Assembly (NCBI GenBank): GCA_964474905.1
Contig: CAYYUP010000006.1
Coordinates: forward strand, 62,001 to 126,000
DNA from: JADJRG01 sp964474905
GTDB taxonomy: Bacteria; Myxococcota_A; Polyangia; Nannocystales; Nannocystaceae
DNA length: 64,000 nucleotides
Reading direction: 5' to 3'
Part shown: positions 49,701 through 60,500 of the stretch, piece after piece
Numbering within the stretch: position 1 is the first letter of the stretch
Layout: every line of letters begins with the position of its first letter
The notes under the pieces: generated by a model
What the model was told of the DNA's origin: nothing
Database searches by the model: none
What the model saw: only the letters and a program-made list of their open reading frames with translations
Made by a program: the position numbers and the translations under genes

Positions 49701-51877
49701 CTGACAAGACCAAGGGAGTCGAGACGATGGATGCGAGCGACCACGATGACGCGAGCGACGACGATGACGCGAGCGAGTCCGGGACTTCTTCACCTTCAAC
49801 GTCCAAAGAACCAAGTGGCGGAGAGGGGCCGGAAAGCTCGGAGTCTGCCAAACCGAGCGGGCCGGGGACATTGGAGCCGGTTTCGAGCGACCAGGATCCG
49901 CTCGGAGGCGAAAGCTCTAAAGAGAGGGGGGACGATACGGAGGAGGAGGCCGTGACAGCTGTGGAAGAACGCTCTAAGGAGGCCTCGCCAAGTGTTGCCA
50001 AGAAGATCTTGGGTTTTGCGCAGAGCTCTCTTGGGCTCGGGTTTGTGCTCTTTTTAGGGGTCTTCATCGGTATGCAGTTCAGCGGGACGGCGCCCGAGGG
50101 GCACAGCCAGGACGACGGCCATAAGCACGGCGAAGAGGCAACAAAGCCCAAAGCCGCGCCGGTTTGGACTTGCTCGATGCACCCACAGATCCGCATGGAG
50201 GAGTCGGGTTCCTGTCCGATCTGCGGCATGGATTTGATCCCGGTGGCGGTCGAGCCGGAGTCTGACGACGACGACGGCGGACACACCCCCCAGGGGGGGC
50301 GGGTTGTGCTGAGTCGGCGGGCACGGGCACTCGCAGCGATCCAAACAGTGCCGGTTTTGCGCACCGAATCTCGCACCGAAATTCGTTTGCTCGGTCGTGT
50401 TGACTACGACGAGACTCGCCTGCGTACGGTCACCCCCTGGACCGCCGGTCGCATCGATCGTCTGTTGGTGCGGGTTACGGGTACGCGGATCCGCAAGAAC
50501 CGCGTGGTTGCCAAGCTCTACAGTCCTGAGATCTACACCGCGACGCGGGAGTTGGTGCTCGCGGTAAAGCAGGCAAAAAAGCTTAGCGGCGGACTCGGTG
50601 GTGCGTCCGGGATCGGTACCTCAACGCTCGAGGCGGCGCGCAACCGCCTGCGTTTGCTCGGCGTCCAAGGTCGAGTGATCTCTGAGATCGAGCGCAGTGG
50701 AAAGGCGCCGGAGAAGATCAACATTCGTTCGCCCTTTTCCGGGACTGTCGTCGAGCGTCACGTCGAAGAGGGGCAGTACGTCAGCGCTGGCACGCCGCTC
50801 TTTAGCATCGCCAATCTCACCGAGGTTTGGGTTCAGATCGATGCCTACGAGTCGGACCTTCCCTACTTGCAGGTCGGTCAGGAGGTCGAACTCATGGTCG
50901 AAGCGGTACCTGGAGAGGTCTTTACGGGCAAGGTCGGCTTCATCGATCCGGTGCTCGACAAGCGCAACCGGACCGCACGGGTGCGGGTTGAGGTTGCGAA
51001 TCGTGAGGGTCTTCTGAGCCCCGGCATGTTTGCCCAAGCGCGGATCTTGGCGGGCGGTGAGTCGTCGAAAAGTCAGCTTGTGGTGCCGAGTTCTGCACCG
51101 CTTTTTACGGGTCGGCGTTCGGTGGTCTACATCGAAGTTCCCAACCGAGCGCGACCGACCTTCGAGCTTCGCGAGGTGCGACTTGGGCCCAAGGCTGGGC
51201 CTGTCTATCCGGTGCTTTCCGGTCTGATCGAGGGAGATCGAGTGGTCTCGCGTGGTGCCTTTTTGCTCGATGCGGATCTTCAGCTCTCCGGTGGTCGAAG
51301 TATGATGACTCTGATAGATGATAGTGAGTTCGAAAAAGAGCCGCCATTACGAGTCACCAAGGCGTTCCTCGAGAGCATCGCTCCAGTCGTCGACGCGTAC
51401 TTGGGGGCTCAAGAAAAACTCGCGGCGGATGATTTCGAAGGTGCCAAAGAGGCGCTTGCACAGCTTGGGCGTGAGGTCAACGAGATCGAGCCGCCGGGTT
51501 CACGCGAGGCTTTAGAGGCCTGGCAGGAGAGCGCATCGGTCTTTGTCAGCCATGTCCGTCATGTGGCCAAGTCTGAGGATATCGGCGGTATGCGCTCGGC
51601 TTTTGAGATGCTGAGTATGGAGATTGAGCGGGTGTTGGAGCGTTTTGGCAATCCCAGCGCCGATCCTGTGCGCTTGGCGTTTTGTCCGATGGCGTTCGAT
51701 TCCCGGGGAGCTCGCTGGGTCCAGCGGGATGGGCCCTTACAAAATCCATACTACGGCGAAGCGATGCTTCGCTGTGGTGAGTGGCGCGCCAACATACTGC
51801 CGGGCGAGCGTCTCCCAAGGGGCGCGACGGCGAACGATGCACCCTCACCGGCGGCCCCTAGCGGGCACCAACACTAG
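49697..51877 (+). CDS. cusB: RND periplasmic adaptor with heavy-metal-binding domain (CusB type)
   Basis: 726 residues. A very acidic Asp/Ser/Glu leader (1-95) is unusual. A TM lies at about 111-129. Residues 157-182 (WTCSMHPQ...CPICGMDL) are the zinc-ribbon-like heavy-metal-binding domain seen in CusB/CzcB adaptors. The membrane-fusion part follows: barrel and hairpin (EKINIRSPFSGTVVERHVEEG, SIANLTEVWVQIDAYE), then a C-terminal DUF3347-like domain (FLESIAPVVDAYLGAQEKLA) with CPMAF. The adaptor bridges CusA and CusC and hands Cu(I) or Ag(I) to the pump. The ATGA overlap with cusC and 17-base gap to cusA show one operon. Confidence 0.9.
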   Translation: MTDKTKGVETMDASDHDDASDDDDASESGTSSPSTSKEPSGGEGPESSESAKPSGPGTLEPVSSDQDPLGGESSKERGDDTEEEAVTAVEERSKEASPSVAKKILGFAQSSLGLGFVLFLGVFIGMQFSGTAPEGHSQDDGHKHGEEATKPKAAPVWTCSMHPQIRMEESGSCPICGMDLIPVAVEPESDDDDGGHTPQGGRVVLSRRARALAAIQTVPVLRTESRTEIRLLGRVDYDETRLRTVTPWTAGRIDRLLVRVTGTRIRKNRVVAKLYSPEIYTATRELVLAVKQAKKLSGGLGGASGIGTSTLEAARNRLRLLGVQGRVISEIERSGKAPEKINIRSPFSGTVVERHVEEGQYVSAGTPLFSIANLTEVWVQIDAYESDLPYLQVGQEVELMVEAVPGEVFTGKVGFIDPVLDKRNRTARVRVEVANREGLLSPGMFAQARILAGGESSKSQLVVPSSAPLFTGRRSVVYIEVPNRARPTFELREVRLGPKAGPVYPVLSGLIEGDRVVSRGAFLLDADLQLSGGRSMMTLIDDSEFEKEPPLRVTKAFLESIAPVVDAYLGAQEKLAADDFEGAKEALAQLGREVNEIEPPGSREALEAWQESASVFVSHVRHVAKSEDIGGMRSAFEMLSMEIERVLERFGNPSADPVRLAFCPMAFDSRGARWVQRDGPLQNPYYGEAMLRCGEWRANILPGERLPRGATANDAPSPAAPSGHQH

Positions 51878-51894
51878 CTCTGCGAGGACACGCT

Positions 51895-54800
51895 ATGGAA
51901 TCGCCAGAGGTGACACCCACGACCAGCACTGAACAGCGCTGGGAAAATTTTATCCGCTTTTTCGTCGAGAACAAGCTCGTCGTCTTCATCATGACGGCGC
52001 TCTTGGTGCTCGCGGGGCTGGCGTTCGCGCCCTTCCGCTGGGACTTGGGGGCATTGCCACGGGATCCGATGCCCGTCGATGCGCTCCCGGACATCAGCGA
52101 GAACCAGCAGATCGTCTTTACCAAGTGGCCGGGTCGCTCGCCGCGGGACGTCGAGGATCAGGTCACCTATCCGCTGACCACGGCGCTGCTCGGAATTCCG
52201 GGGGTCAAGTCGGTGCGTTCTTCGTCGGTACTCGGCTTCTCGAGCATCTATGTGATCTTCGAGGACGAGATCGAGTTTTACTGGTCGCGCTCGCGGGTGC
52301 TCGAGAAAATCGCTTCGCTGCCGGCGGGCACCTTGCCGGACCGCGTTGCGCCCGCGCTTGGGCCCGATGCAACGGCGCTCGGTCAGGTCTTCTGGTACAC
52401 CCTAGAGGCCCAAGATGACGATGGAAACGTTGTTCCAGGGGCATTTGGGCTCGATGAGTTGCGGACGATCCAGGACTGGTCCGTCCGCTATTCGCTGCAA
52501 GCTGTGGCGGGGGTCTCAGAGGTCGCTTCGATCGGTGGTTTTGTCCGCGAGTACCAGGTTGACGTTGATCCCGAATCGATGCTCGCCTACGGAGTTTCGC
52601 TGGGGCAGATCGCTGGTGCTGTCCGTGGGGCCAACCTCGATGTTGGCGCCCGAACGATCGAGATCAACCGGGCCGAGTACATCATCCGCGGGCTCGGCTT
52701 TATTGAGGAGCCCGAGGATCTCGAGAAGGTTGTGATCACCAGTCGTGAGCACACGCCGATCCGGATCGCCGATGTGGCGAGTGTCAACTTTGGGCCAGCG
52801 CTGCGTCGCGGTGCTCTTGACGTCGCGGGTGCGGAGGCCGTTGGAGGGGTCGTCACGGTTCGCTATGGCGACAACCCGCTGTCGGTGATCGAGCGCATCA
52901 AGACGCAGATCGAAGAAATAGGTCCGGGCTTACCGAGCAAGACGATGGCCGATGGCACCGTCGCCAAGGTTCAGATCGTACCTTTCTACGATAGGTCCGT
53001 TCTGATCCTCGAGACCCTCGACACACTGGCGCTCGCGTTGGTGCAGCAGGTGTTGATCACGGTGGTCGTCGTGCTCCTGATCATGCGGCACCTGCGGAGC
53101 TCGATCCTGGTGTCGGTGCTTTTGCCTCTCGGGGTGTTTGGCACCTTTGTCCTGATGAGGTACGTCGGCATCGATGCCAATGTGATGGCTCTGGGAGGTA
53201 TCGCGATCGCCATCGGCACGATGGTCGACATGGGCATTGTTTTCACCGAAAACATAGTTCACCACATCGAAGATGCGCCGCCGGGCATGTCTCGGACCGA
53301 CGCTGTCTGTCGCGGCGCTGGCGAGGTGGCGGCTGCGGTGATGACTTCGATCATGACGACGATCCTCGGATTCGTCCCGATCTTTGGGCTCGCAGGATCG
53401 GAGGGCAAGCTCTTCTCTCCGCTTGCCTACACCAAGACGTTTGCCTTGGTCGCCGCATTTATCCTCGCGGTCATCGTCCTGCCGCCGCTCGCGGATATGA
53501 TTCTGCGGTCACGTCACAGTGCCCGTGAAGAGGCGAAGACTCGGTTGTGGCAGCGGATGTTTCGTCGAGAGACAGCCTTTGATGCGGTCATGCTCGTCGC
53601 CGGCATGGGCCTGCTCATCAGCGGCTTGAGTCTGGCGGGCGCGATCGTCATCGGCGTTGCTTCGTTGCGCTTGGTCGAGCCTGTGTTGCCGCAGAGGCTT
53701 CGCTTTGCTGCACCGCTTGCGGCGAACGGTTTGACCGTCGTCGCGGTGACCCTGGCGTTGACCGAGTACTGGATGCCGCTCGGTCCGGGGGAGAGCTATG
53801 CGATGAACCTGGGCTTTGTCGTCGCGACGGTTGCGATCTTGATGAGCGGCTTTGCGGTTTTTCAATACAGCTACAGGTCCATTCTGCGCTGGTGTCTCGA
53901 GCACAAGTCGATTTTTCTCGGGGCCAATGTGGCCTTTATCTTGCTCGGCGCGACGGCTTGGCTCGGTGGGCCAACAACCCTGGGTTGGCTGCGGGACCCC
54001 GAGGTTCTCGAGGAGGACGCAGGGCCAGGCGAGGGGGCGGAGGAGCAGGCGCCCGCCGAGAAGAGCGAGCCCTCACTGCTGGCTAGATGGACAGGTCCGA
54101 CGTTGGACGCCCTGGACAAGGCGATGCCGGGCCTCAAGAGCGACTTTATGCCGCCTTTTGACGAGGGCGCCTACCTCTTCATGCCAACCACCACCCCGCA
54201 TGCCTCGATCGGCCAGTCCTTGGATCTACTGCAGGCCGTCGATGCTGCGATCGCCGAGATTCCGGAGGTCACGGATGTGGTGGGCAAACTAGGTCGCGCC
54301 GAAAGCCCCCTCGATCCGGCGCCGATCATGATGATGGAAACTGTCATCAACTACCTGCCGGAGTTTCGCAGAGTCGAGCATGGACGGATCGGTCGATTTC
54401 GCTACGACGAAGACAAGGAGGAGTTTGTCCGCGACAGCGAGGGGGAGCTTATCGAGGACAACGAAGGGCGGCCCTATCGCAATTGGCGAGAGCACATTCA
54501 CTCGGTCGACGGTATTTGGGACGAGATCACCAAAGCTGCCAAGTTTCCTGGGCTTACCGGTTCGCCCAAGCTGATGCCGATCAAAACCCGAATTGTCATG
54601 TTGCAGACGGGCATGCGCTCTGCGGTTGGCATGAAAATCCGGGGTCCTGATCTCGACACCATCGAGGCGTTTGGTCTCAAGGTTGAGGCCCTGCTCAAGG
54701 TTCTACCCGAGGCCGACGAGAGCACGGTGCTCGCCGATCGGATCGTCGGCAAGCCGTACCTAGAGCTCGACATCAACCGCGATGAGATCAGCCGCTATGG

Positions 54801-55815
54801 GCTGACGATCAACGATGTCCAGGATGTCATTCAAATCGCCATTGGCGGCAAGATGTTGACGCGTACGGTCGAGGGGCGCGAGCGTTACCCTGTCCGTGTT
54901 CGCTACATGCGGGAAGAGCGTGACGATGTCGATGCCCTGCGCCGGGTGCTCGTTGCGGGCAAGGGGGGCGAGCAGGTGCCCCTAGAGCAGCTCGCGGAGA
55001 TCCGCTACGTGCGTGGTCCGCAGATGATCCGTTCGGAGGATACATTCTTAAACGGCTATGTCACTTGGGATCCCGCGAAGGGGATCGGCGAGGTCGAGTC
55101 GGTCATGGCGGCGCGGGCGATGCTTGATAAGAAGATCGCCAGCGGTGAGTTGGTGGTACCGGCGGGTGTTAGCTATCGTTTTGCAGGCACCTACGAGAAC
55201 CAGCAGCGCAGTCAGGCGCGTCTCTCGGTACTCGTGCCGATCGCTCTGGTGGTGATCTTTATGCTGCTCTATCTGCAGTTTCGCCGGACGAGCACTGCGT
55301 TGATGGTCTTTTCGGGGATGTTGCTGGCGGCCTCTGGCGGCTTCATTATGATCTGGCTGTACGGTCAGCCCTATTTTCTCAACGTCGCGCCCTTTGGTAT
55401 CGAGTTGCGTTCGCTCTTTCAGGTCGGCACGATTCGCATGACTGTGGCGGTGTGGGTTGGTTTTCTCGCCCTCTTTGGCATCGCGACGGATAACGGTGTC
55501 ATCGTCGCGACCTACTTGACTCAATCCTTTAGGGGGGTTGGCGAGCTGAGCGTTGCCGAGATTCGAGCGCGGGTGGTGGAAGCTGGGCATCGGCGTGTAC
55601 GTCCTTGCTTGATGACCACGGCGACGACTTTACTGGCGCTTCTTCCGGTGATCACATCCAAGGGGCGGGGCGCGGATCTCATGATCCCCATGGCCCTTCC
55701 TACAGTGGGTGGTGTTGCGCTGACGTTGGTGACGCTCTTGACAGTGCCTGTGCTCTTTAGCGCGGCTCGCGAATTTGAGGCCTGGAAAACCGGGCTTGGA
55801 CGGGCTAAGGATTGA
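51895..55815 (+). CDS. cusA: CusA/CzcA-family heavy-metal efflux RND pump
   Basis: 1306 residues, longer than the usual 1040-1070. RND marks: PDISENQQIVFTKWPGRSPRDVE in the porter domain, IGTMVDMGIVFTENIVHHIE in the TM4 region, and FGIATDNGVIVATYLTQSF near the C-terminus. The AVGMKIRGPD segment holds a Met of the type used by CusA for Cu/Ag. Extra length lies around residues 540-760: several added TMs (VMLVAGMGLLISGLSLAGA, LVEPVLPQRL) and a charged loop EEDAGPGEGAEEQAPAEKSE. The inner-membrane pump drives metal out with proton energy. Cu/Ag is favoured over Co/Zn/Cd because of the CusB-type adaptor and the EGKCG gene next door. Confidence 0.9.
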   Translation: MESPEVTPTTSTEQRWENFIRFFVENKLVVFIMTALLVLAGLAFAPFRWDLGALPRDPMPVDALPDISENQQIVFTKWPGRSPRDVEDQVTYPLTTALLGIPGVKSVRSSSVLGFSSIYVIFEDEIEFYWSRSRVLEKIASLPAGTLPDRVAPALGPDATALGQVFWYTLEAQDDDGNVVPGAFGLDELRTIQDWSVRYSLQAVAGVSEVASIGGFVREYQVDVDPESMLAYGVSLGQIAGAVRGANLDVGARTIEINRAEYIIRGLGFIEEPEDLEKVVITSREHTPIRIADVASVNFGPALRRGALDVAGAEAVGGVVTVRYGDNPLSVIERIKTQIEEIGPGLPSKTMADGTVAKVQIVPFYDRSVLILETLDTLALALVQQVLITVVVVLLIMRHLRSSILVSVLLPLGVFGTFVLMRYVGIDANVMALGGIAIAIGTMVDMGIVFTENIVHHIEDAPPGMSRTDAVCRGAGEVAAAVMTSIMTTILGFVPIFGLAGSEGKLFSPLAYTKTFALVAAFILAVIVLPPLADMILRSRHSAREEAKTRLWQRMFRRETAFDAVMLVAGMGLLISGLSLAGAIVIGVASLRLVEPVLPQRLRFAAPLAANGLTVVAVTLALTEYWMPLGPGESYAMNLGFVVATVAILMSGFAVFQYSYRSILRWCLEHKSIFLGANVAFILLGATAWLGGPTTLGWLRDPEVLEEDAGPGEGAEEQAPAEKSEPSLLARWTGPTLDALDKAMPGLKSDFMPPFDEGAYLFMPTTTPHASIGQSLDLLQAVDAAIAEIPEVTDVVGKLGRAESPLDPAPIMMMETVINYLPEFRRVEHGRIGRFRYDEDKEEFVRDSEGELIEDNEGRPYRNWREHIHSVDGIWDEITKAAKFPGLTGSPKLMPIKTRIVMLQTGMRSAVGMKIRGPDLDTIEAFGLKVEALLKVLPEADESTVLADRIVGKPYLELDINRDEISRYGLTINDVQDVIQIAIGGKMLTRTVEGRERYPVRVRYMREERDDVDALRRVLVAGKGGEQVPLEQLAEIRYVRGPQMIRSEDTFLNGYVTWDPAKGIGEVESVMAARAMLDKKIASGELVVPAGVSYRFAGTYENQQRSQARLSVLVPIALVVIFMLLYLQFRRTSTALMVFSGMLLAASGGFIMIWLYGQPYFLNVAPFGIELRSLFQVGTIRMTVAVWVGFLALFGIATDNGVIVATYLTQSFRGVGELSVAEIRARVVEAGHRRVRPCLMTTATTLLALLPVITSKGRGADLMIPMALPTVGGVALTLVTLLTVPVLFSAAREFEAWKTGLGRAKD

Positions 55816-55875
55816 GTTTCTGTTGGCGGTGGTTTGTTCTTTTCATCGCTTGCGTTAACGAATAGGATTAGAGCC

Positions 55876-56346
55876 ATGGATATTAAGACCATCTCAGCGG
55901 CGCTGGCGGTTCTCGGTTCGGGGATCAGCCTCTCCGCGTGTTCTTCAGAGTCAGACTCCAAAGAGGTCCGCGCCGCCGAAGAAAAGCCAAAGGCCGAAGC
56001 CGATGCGGCCGTCAAAACCGATGAGGCCAAGCCTGAGGCAGGCAGCGACAAGGATAAGGATAAAGCCGCGAATGCCGAGATGAAGTGCGGTGAGGGCAAG
56101 TGCGGCGAGGATATGAAAAAAGCCGGCGACGCCAAGAAGGGAGCTGGCGCCGAGATGAAATGCGGCGAGGGCAAGTGCGGTGAGGGCATGGATAAGGCCA
56201 GTGACGGCAAGAAGGGCGCTGGTGCCGAGATGAAATGCGGCGAAGGCACCTGCGGCGAAGACATGAAAAAAGCCGGGGGCAAGGGTGCCAAGGCAGAGGG
56301 CAGCTGCGGCGAGCACCTAAAAAAGAAGACCGCAAAAGCCAAATAG
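55876..56346 (+). CDS. Lipoprotein with EGKCG repeats, bufferin/HvfA-like
   Basis: 156 residues from ATG 55876. Lipobox ISLSAC, with C22 acylated. The mature part is Lys/Asp/Glu/Ala-rich and holds seven more cysteines in a 25-residue repeat: MKCGEGKCGEDM (69-80), MKCGEGKCGEGM (94-105), MKCGEGTCGEDM (119-130) and a degenerate EGSCG (141-145). EGKCG is the modification motif of HvfA-type copper-binding RiPP precursors, whose Cys is oxidised by an MNIO (DUF692) enzyme with a DUF2063 partner. Neither enzyme is in this window. It lies 60 bases after cusA, so it likely buffers Cu(I) in the periplasm or outer membrane. Confidence 0.8.
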   Translation: MDIKTISAALAVLGSGISLSACSSESDSKEVRAAEEKPKAEADAAVKTDEAKPEAGSDKDKDKAANAEMKCGEGKCGEDMKKAGDAKKGAGAEMKCGEGKCGEGMDKASDGKKGAGAEMKCGEGTCGEDMKKAGGKGAKAEGSCGEHLKKKTAKAK

Positions 56347-56463
56347 GACCGCAAGCTCGTGGCCGTTTGCGACGGTGCTCGTTCTCTCGACGGGTGCCGT
56401 TTTTGTCGTCGTGACTACACAGATTGTGGGTGTACGAGCAGCGCTCTCCGCCAGAGCCGCGGA

Positions 56464-57315
56464 CTATCGGCCGAGCGCACTCTCACCTAGGGGCAGGAGC
56501 CGGAGCGCGACCATTGTCGAGAGTGCGAGGGCGTGTTCCTCGGAACTCAGCCCTTTTGCCAGCCAGGCCCGCTCTGGGGTGTCTAAAAACATCGCCGCAG
56601 TCACCCCTTGCCGTCGCCTCAGCTGGGCGACAGGGAAGGGCAGCTTGCGGGCGACGGCACCAAAGAAGCGGCGGCGGGCGAGTACTTCGATTTCGAATGT
56701 GGATTCGGAGGCCGGTGGGTCCTGCTCCTGAGCTCGGGGCTTTGCCTTGTCTACGGGTTGCAGTGCACCGCTGAGTCCGCGGCTGACATCGCCCTGGGCG
56801 CGCAACGTCCAAGTCTGGGCAGTGGCGTCGCGGAGAGTGCAGGAGAGCGCGACCTCGTCGTGGCTCTCGTCGGCGGCGGCCGCAAAGTCGCTGTTTTGGG
56901 CGATCCGGCGCTCGGCGACGCAGCTCGTCCAAAGGCTTGTGGTGGGCTTTGGGCCATTGGTGTGTTGTAGCTCAAAGCTCAGGTGATAAAACGTCGAGGG
57001 GCGAGGCTTGAGATCCGGGAGCAGTGGCGCGCCGTCGCGGGTATTTCGTCGCAGGATCGCGGTGATTGTGTAGGAGCCGATGCGGAGTTCGTCGCGCGGT
57101 GATCGGCTCGCTCTGAGTTCTGTACCGGTTTCGCGGAGTGGCGCATCGATCACTTCGATGGCCATGCGTTGTTCTAGGGCGCAGCCCCAAGTGCAGCTCC
57201 AGACGAGTGCCAGTGCAAGCGATACGAGGGGCCGAAAGGGGTGCCGTTGGTGGTCGGGCAGGTCGCGCAAGTCGGCAGGATACTCGGTTCTAGGCGCGAA
57301 CTCGAGGGGGGGCAT
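56464..57315 (-). CDS. Probable lipoprotein of unknown function
   Basis: 283 residues. A hydrophobic stretch PLVSLALALVWSCTWGC ends at a possible lipobox; it begins about 28 residues in, so the start may be later than 57315. The mature part has strands IRIGSYTITAILRR, FYHLSFELQHTNG, EVALSCTLRDA, TWTLRAQGD and a helical C-terminus (QGVTAAMFLDTPERAWL). Cys pairs are few. I recognise no family. It is convergent with the EGKCG gene, which ends 117 bases away. Confidence 0.65.
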   Translation of the reverse strand: MPPLEFAPRTEYPADLRDLPDHQRHPFRPLVSLALALVWSCTWGCALEQRMAIEVIDAPLRETGTELRASRSPRDELRIGSYTITAILRRNTRDGAPLLPDLKPRPSTFYHLSFELQHTNGPKPTTSLWTSCVAERRIAQNSDFAAAADESHDEVALSCTLRDATAQTWTLRAQGDVSRGLSGALQPVDKAKPRAQEQDPPASESTFEIEVLARRRFFGAVARKLPFPVAQLRRRQGVTAAMFLDTPERAWLAKGLSSEEHALALSTMVALRLLPLGESALGR

Positions 57316-57453
57316 ATGGCCCCAAAGAGTCCTCGCATCGGCCCGGCAAGGGGTTACACGCCCCCGCTGCCGGTACTATCCGTGCATTCATGCCCCCTCT
57401 ATTCGAGAGAAAGACCGCGTGCCAATAAATATGCGCATCGTGACATTGTGCAC

Positions 57454-57558
57454 ATGGATGTTTGCTTTTTTGTCCTCGACAGACAGAGCATAGATCGCTA
57501 CTCCTCGATGAGGACCTCTTCCGTGTACACAGATTGGAAGTCGTGCCACTGGCGATGA
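57454..57558 (+). CDS. Possible 34-residue leader peptide before the fusion enzyme
   Basis: ATG 57454 to TGA 57556-57558, one base before GTG 57560 of the fusion gene. The peptide (MDVCFFVLDRQSIDRY... ending WKSCHWR) is rich in Cys, Trp and Tyr. There is no ribosome site, and a second tiny frame (57432-57493) overlaps it. It could be a coupling leader, a peptide substrate or chance. The region is AT-richer than average. Confidence 0.2.
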   Translation: MDVCFFVLDRQSIDRYSSMRTSSVYTDWKSCHWR

Positions 57559-57559
57559 G

Positions 57560-60500
57560 GTGGTGGACCCTCCGGCCTTCGGAACGGGGTTCAGAACGAA
57601 GATTGGGCGCGACGGTAAGAAAGTAGTAGTTATGGTAATGTATAGGCGCAAGACGGAGATACGGGCTGAGGAGAGGGGGCCTAGGCGAGCGCTGTTGGGC
57701 CTCCTCTATATCGAGATTCTCGCAGGAGAGCAGCACTTTGACCGAATCGTCGAGTATTTCGCGCGGTATTCGATCTGTCGGTGGGCGCTGCACGAGTCCG
57801 GGCACAAGGTGTGGCTGAGGGCTCGCTCGACCAAAAATATTAATATTGTTGTCGCCAGGGCCGTGTCCGAGCGCGAGCGACGGCGAGTGCAGCACTCCGG
57901 CACCACGGTCGTCGATATCGGTCTTTTGGTGGAGGATCTTGAGGCCGTTCTGGCACGGGCGCGCGCGGCCAGCGAGTCGGGTGTTTTTTTGCGTCACCCT
58001 CGAAGGAGCACAAAACAGGCTGTCTGGGCGACAATTTGTTCTCCTGTGTCCAGTATTGTGCACACTGTGGTAGATCGATCCTCCTATGATGGCACGATGC
58101 TGCCAGGTTGGCGGCAGCTACACCCGGTGTCGGGCAAAGCCTGCTGGGGTGAAGGTGACGGTACTGGTACTGAGATCGCCGAATTCTCTGCAGTTGATCA
58201 TATTACCATTGCCTGCGCACGTGGCACGACATATGCAGTTTCCATGTGGTACCAGTCGGTGCTTGGCCTGAAAGATCTCACGGGCGCGACGACGCTTCAG
58301 TCGAGCAGGGGCGGGCTTCGTCTTTCGGCGCTGTGGAGCCGTCGGTGGCAGGAGGAGGCGTACGCGTCTTCGGTAACCCTGACGTTCGTCGAGTCGCTCG
58401 GCCACTCCGGTACTGCGGGGCAGGATCAAGTAGCCGGTTTCCTTGCCGAGCACGCGATGTCAGGGGTTCAGCATGTTGCCTTATTTGCCCCCGACATACT
58501 CGCCACCGAGAGTCGGCTCAGACAGCGGGGAGTCGAGTTTATATCGGCGCCACCGGCCTATTACGAACATGCACCAAAGGTGCAGCAGATCGAGTCGGTC
58601 GGCCTTGCGGTCGAGGAGCTGAGGGCCGGACAGATCCTCTTTGATGGCGATGTCGGGGGCTCTTGCGAGCATCGCGGGTATCTCCTGCAGGTATTTACAC
58701 CGCCTCCTTTTGAGCGAAACACATTGTTCTTTGAGCTAATTTTTCGGAGTCTCGACGTCAAGGGGGAGCAGGTCCAAGGGTTTGGAGCGGGCAATATCCG
58801 CGATCTATTTCGAGCGGTCGCCGAGGCTCGGACCCCGAAGGTGCGGCCTGGCCAGGTGATGAGTCCGTCAACTTCAAAGCACACAGGAGCTGCCGGTCCC
58901 AAGCCCGATCCGAAAACACAAGAATTGTACCGAAGGATGCAGGCGGAGTGCGCTGAGATCTTTGCTGAAAATTCTGGGATGGGGCAGGGCCTGCCGGCGG
59001 AGAGTAGGTCTGCGGTGATCCTCATCGGTGCGGGACTCTGCGGCCTTGCGGCAGCGCTGGCCCTTGTCGAATGTGGCGTGGACGTAACGCTTATCGAGAG
59101 CTGCGCGGCCCTGCCCCTAGGCACACGGGCGGTAACCTGGGTGCGCTCGTCACTCGAATTCTTGGACAGCCTAGGTGTTGGTGCGGAGCTCTCGAGGGGC
59201 AGTGTGCCCTGGGCCCGGGGGGTCATCCGCCGCGGGCCCAGTTGTGCTCTCGAATGGCGGGCCCCGGTGAACAAAGGCGAGTACCCCGCGTACTCCAATA
59301 TCCCCCAGTATGTTGTGCATGCATCGCTACTCAAGAGACTGGCGAGATCGAAGCTGTGTCGGATGATGTTTAATACAACGGTCACAGGTCTCGCGGGCGG
59401 TCTGCAGCCGGGAGGTATGGTCGTATACATCGAAGGACCCGATGGGGATCTTTCTTCGCTGGTCGGCACCTACGTCATCGATTCCTCAGGTGCCCATAGC
59501 GAGTGGCGATCCCATATGGTTGCAGATCAGATGCCCTCGTGCGAGGGCGCGTTTTTGATCGCAGATATGCACGCAGAGGGGTCGCAGCAGCTGCCGGACG
59601 AGCGCGTGTTTTGGTTTAACGCTCCTTTCCACAATGACGGACAGACCTTTCTCATGTTGCCGCAGCCGGGCGGCGTATTGCGTATGGACTTTGGTCTCGA
59701 CAGCTGTCCTGTGGATGAAGCGAGTGTGCTCTTGACGGCCCCGGAGCGCGCACGACGGGCCTTGGTATGTATGCAAAACGATCCTCGTTACGCGGCGCTC
59801 GACCTCAATCCCGACGGATTTAGGCTGGGTTGGAGTTCTCTCTATAAATACGCATCGGGCTCGCTCGAGCGAGCGGTCGAAGGACGACTTCTTTGGGTGG
59901 GTGACAGCCTCAAGCGTGTCTCCCCTTTTGGGGCGCGTGGTGGTAACGAGGGCTTGCGCGATGTGGCGGCCCTTGTTTGGCGTCTGGCCTGGATCCTTCG
60001 AGGGGGCGCCGACGCATCGTTGCTCGAGGACTACAGTCAAGAGCGCACGTACAGCGCGGCCTGCGATGTATTGATCAACCGAGCGACGATGCGGTTTATC
60101 GATCCTCCTGCCTCGATGCGTTTCCTGCGAGAAGCTGTACTCGGAGCCTACGAAGAAAGTCGCGAGAATCAGAGCATCGGTCAATTTATCAATACGGGGC
60201 GCTTTCCGACACCGCCGCCGAGTCTCCGAGGCCTGTCGACGTTCTCGAACCCACTCGCCGAGAACGGCGATTGGAGTGAGGACTGCCTGCGTCCGGGCGA
60301 TTACTTCGACGACGGCCTTCTCGCGGGCGGTGGCAGTCTGTTCTCACTCTTGTCGGCGCAGACATTTATACTGTTAGTCTTTGGGCCCGATGTCGCGCTC
60401 GATCTCAGGCATATGCCATGGGTGCAACGAGTGTGTGTGCATCTAGAGGGCCGCGAAGATCCGCGAGCGTCGGTTGACCTGGTGAGAGCCTACGATGCGC

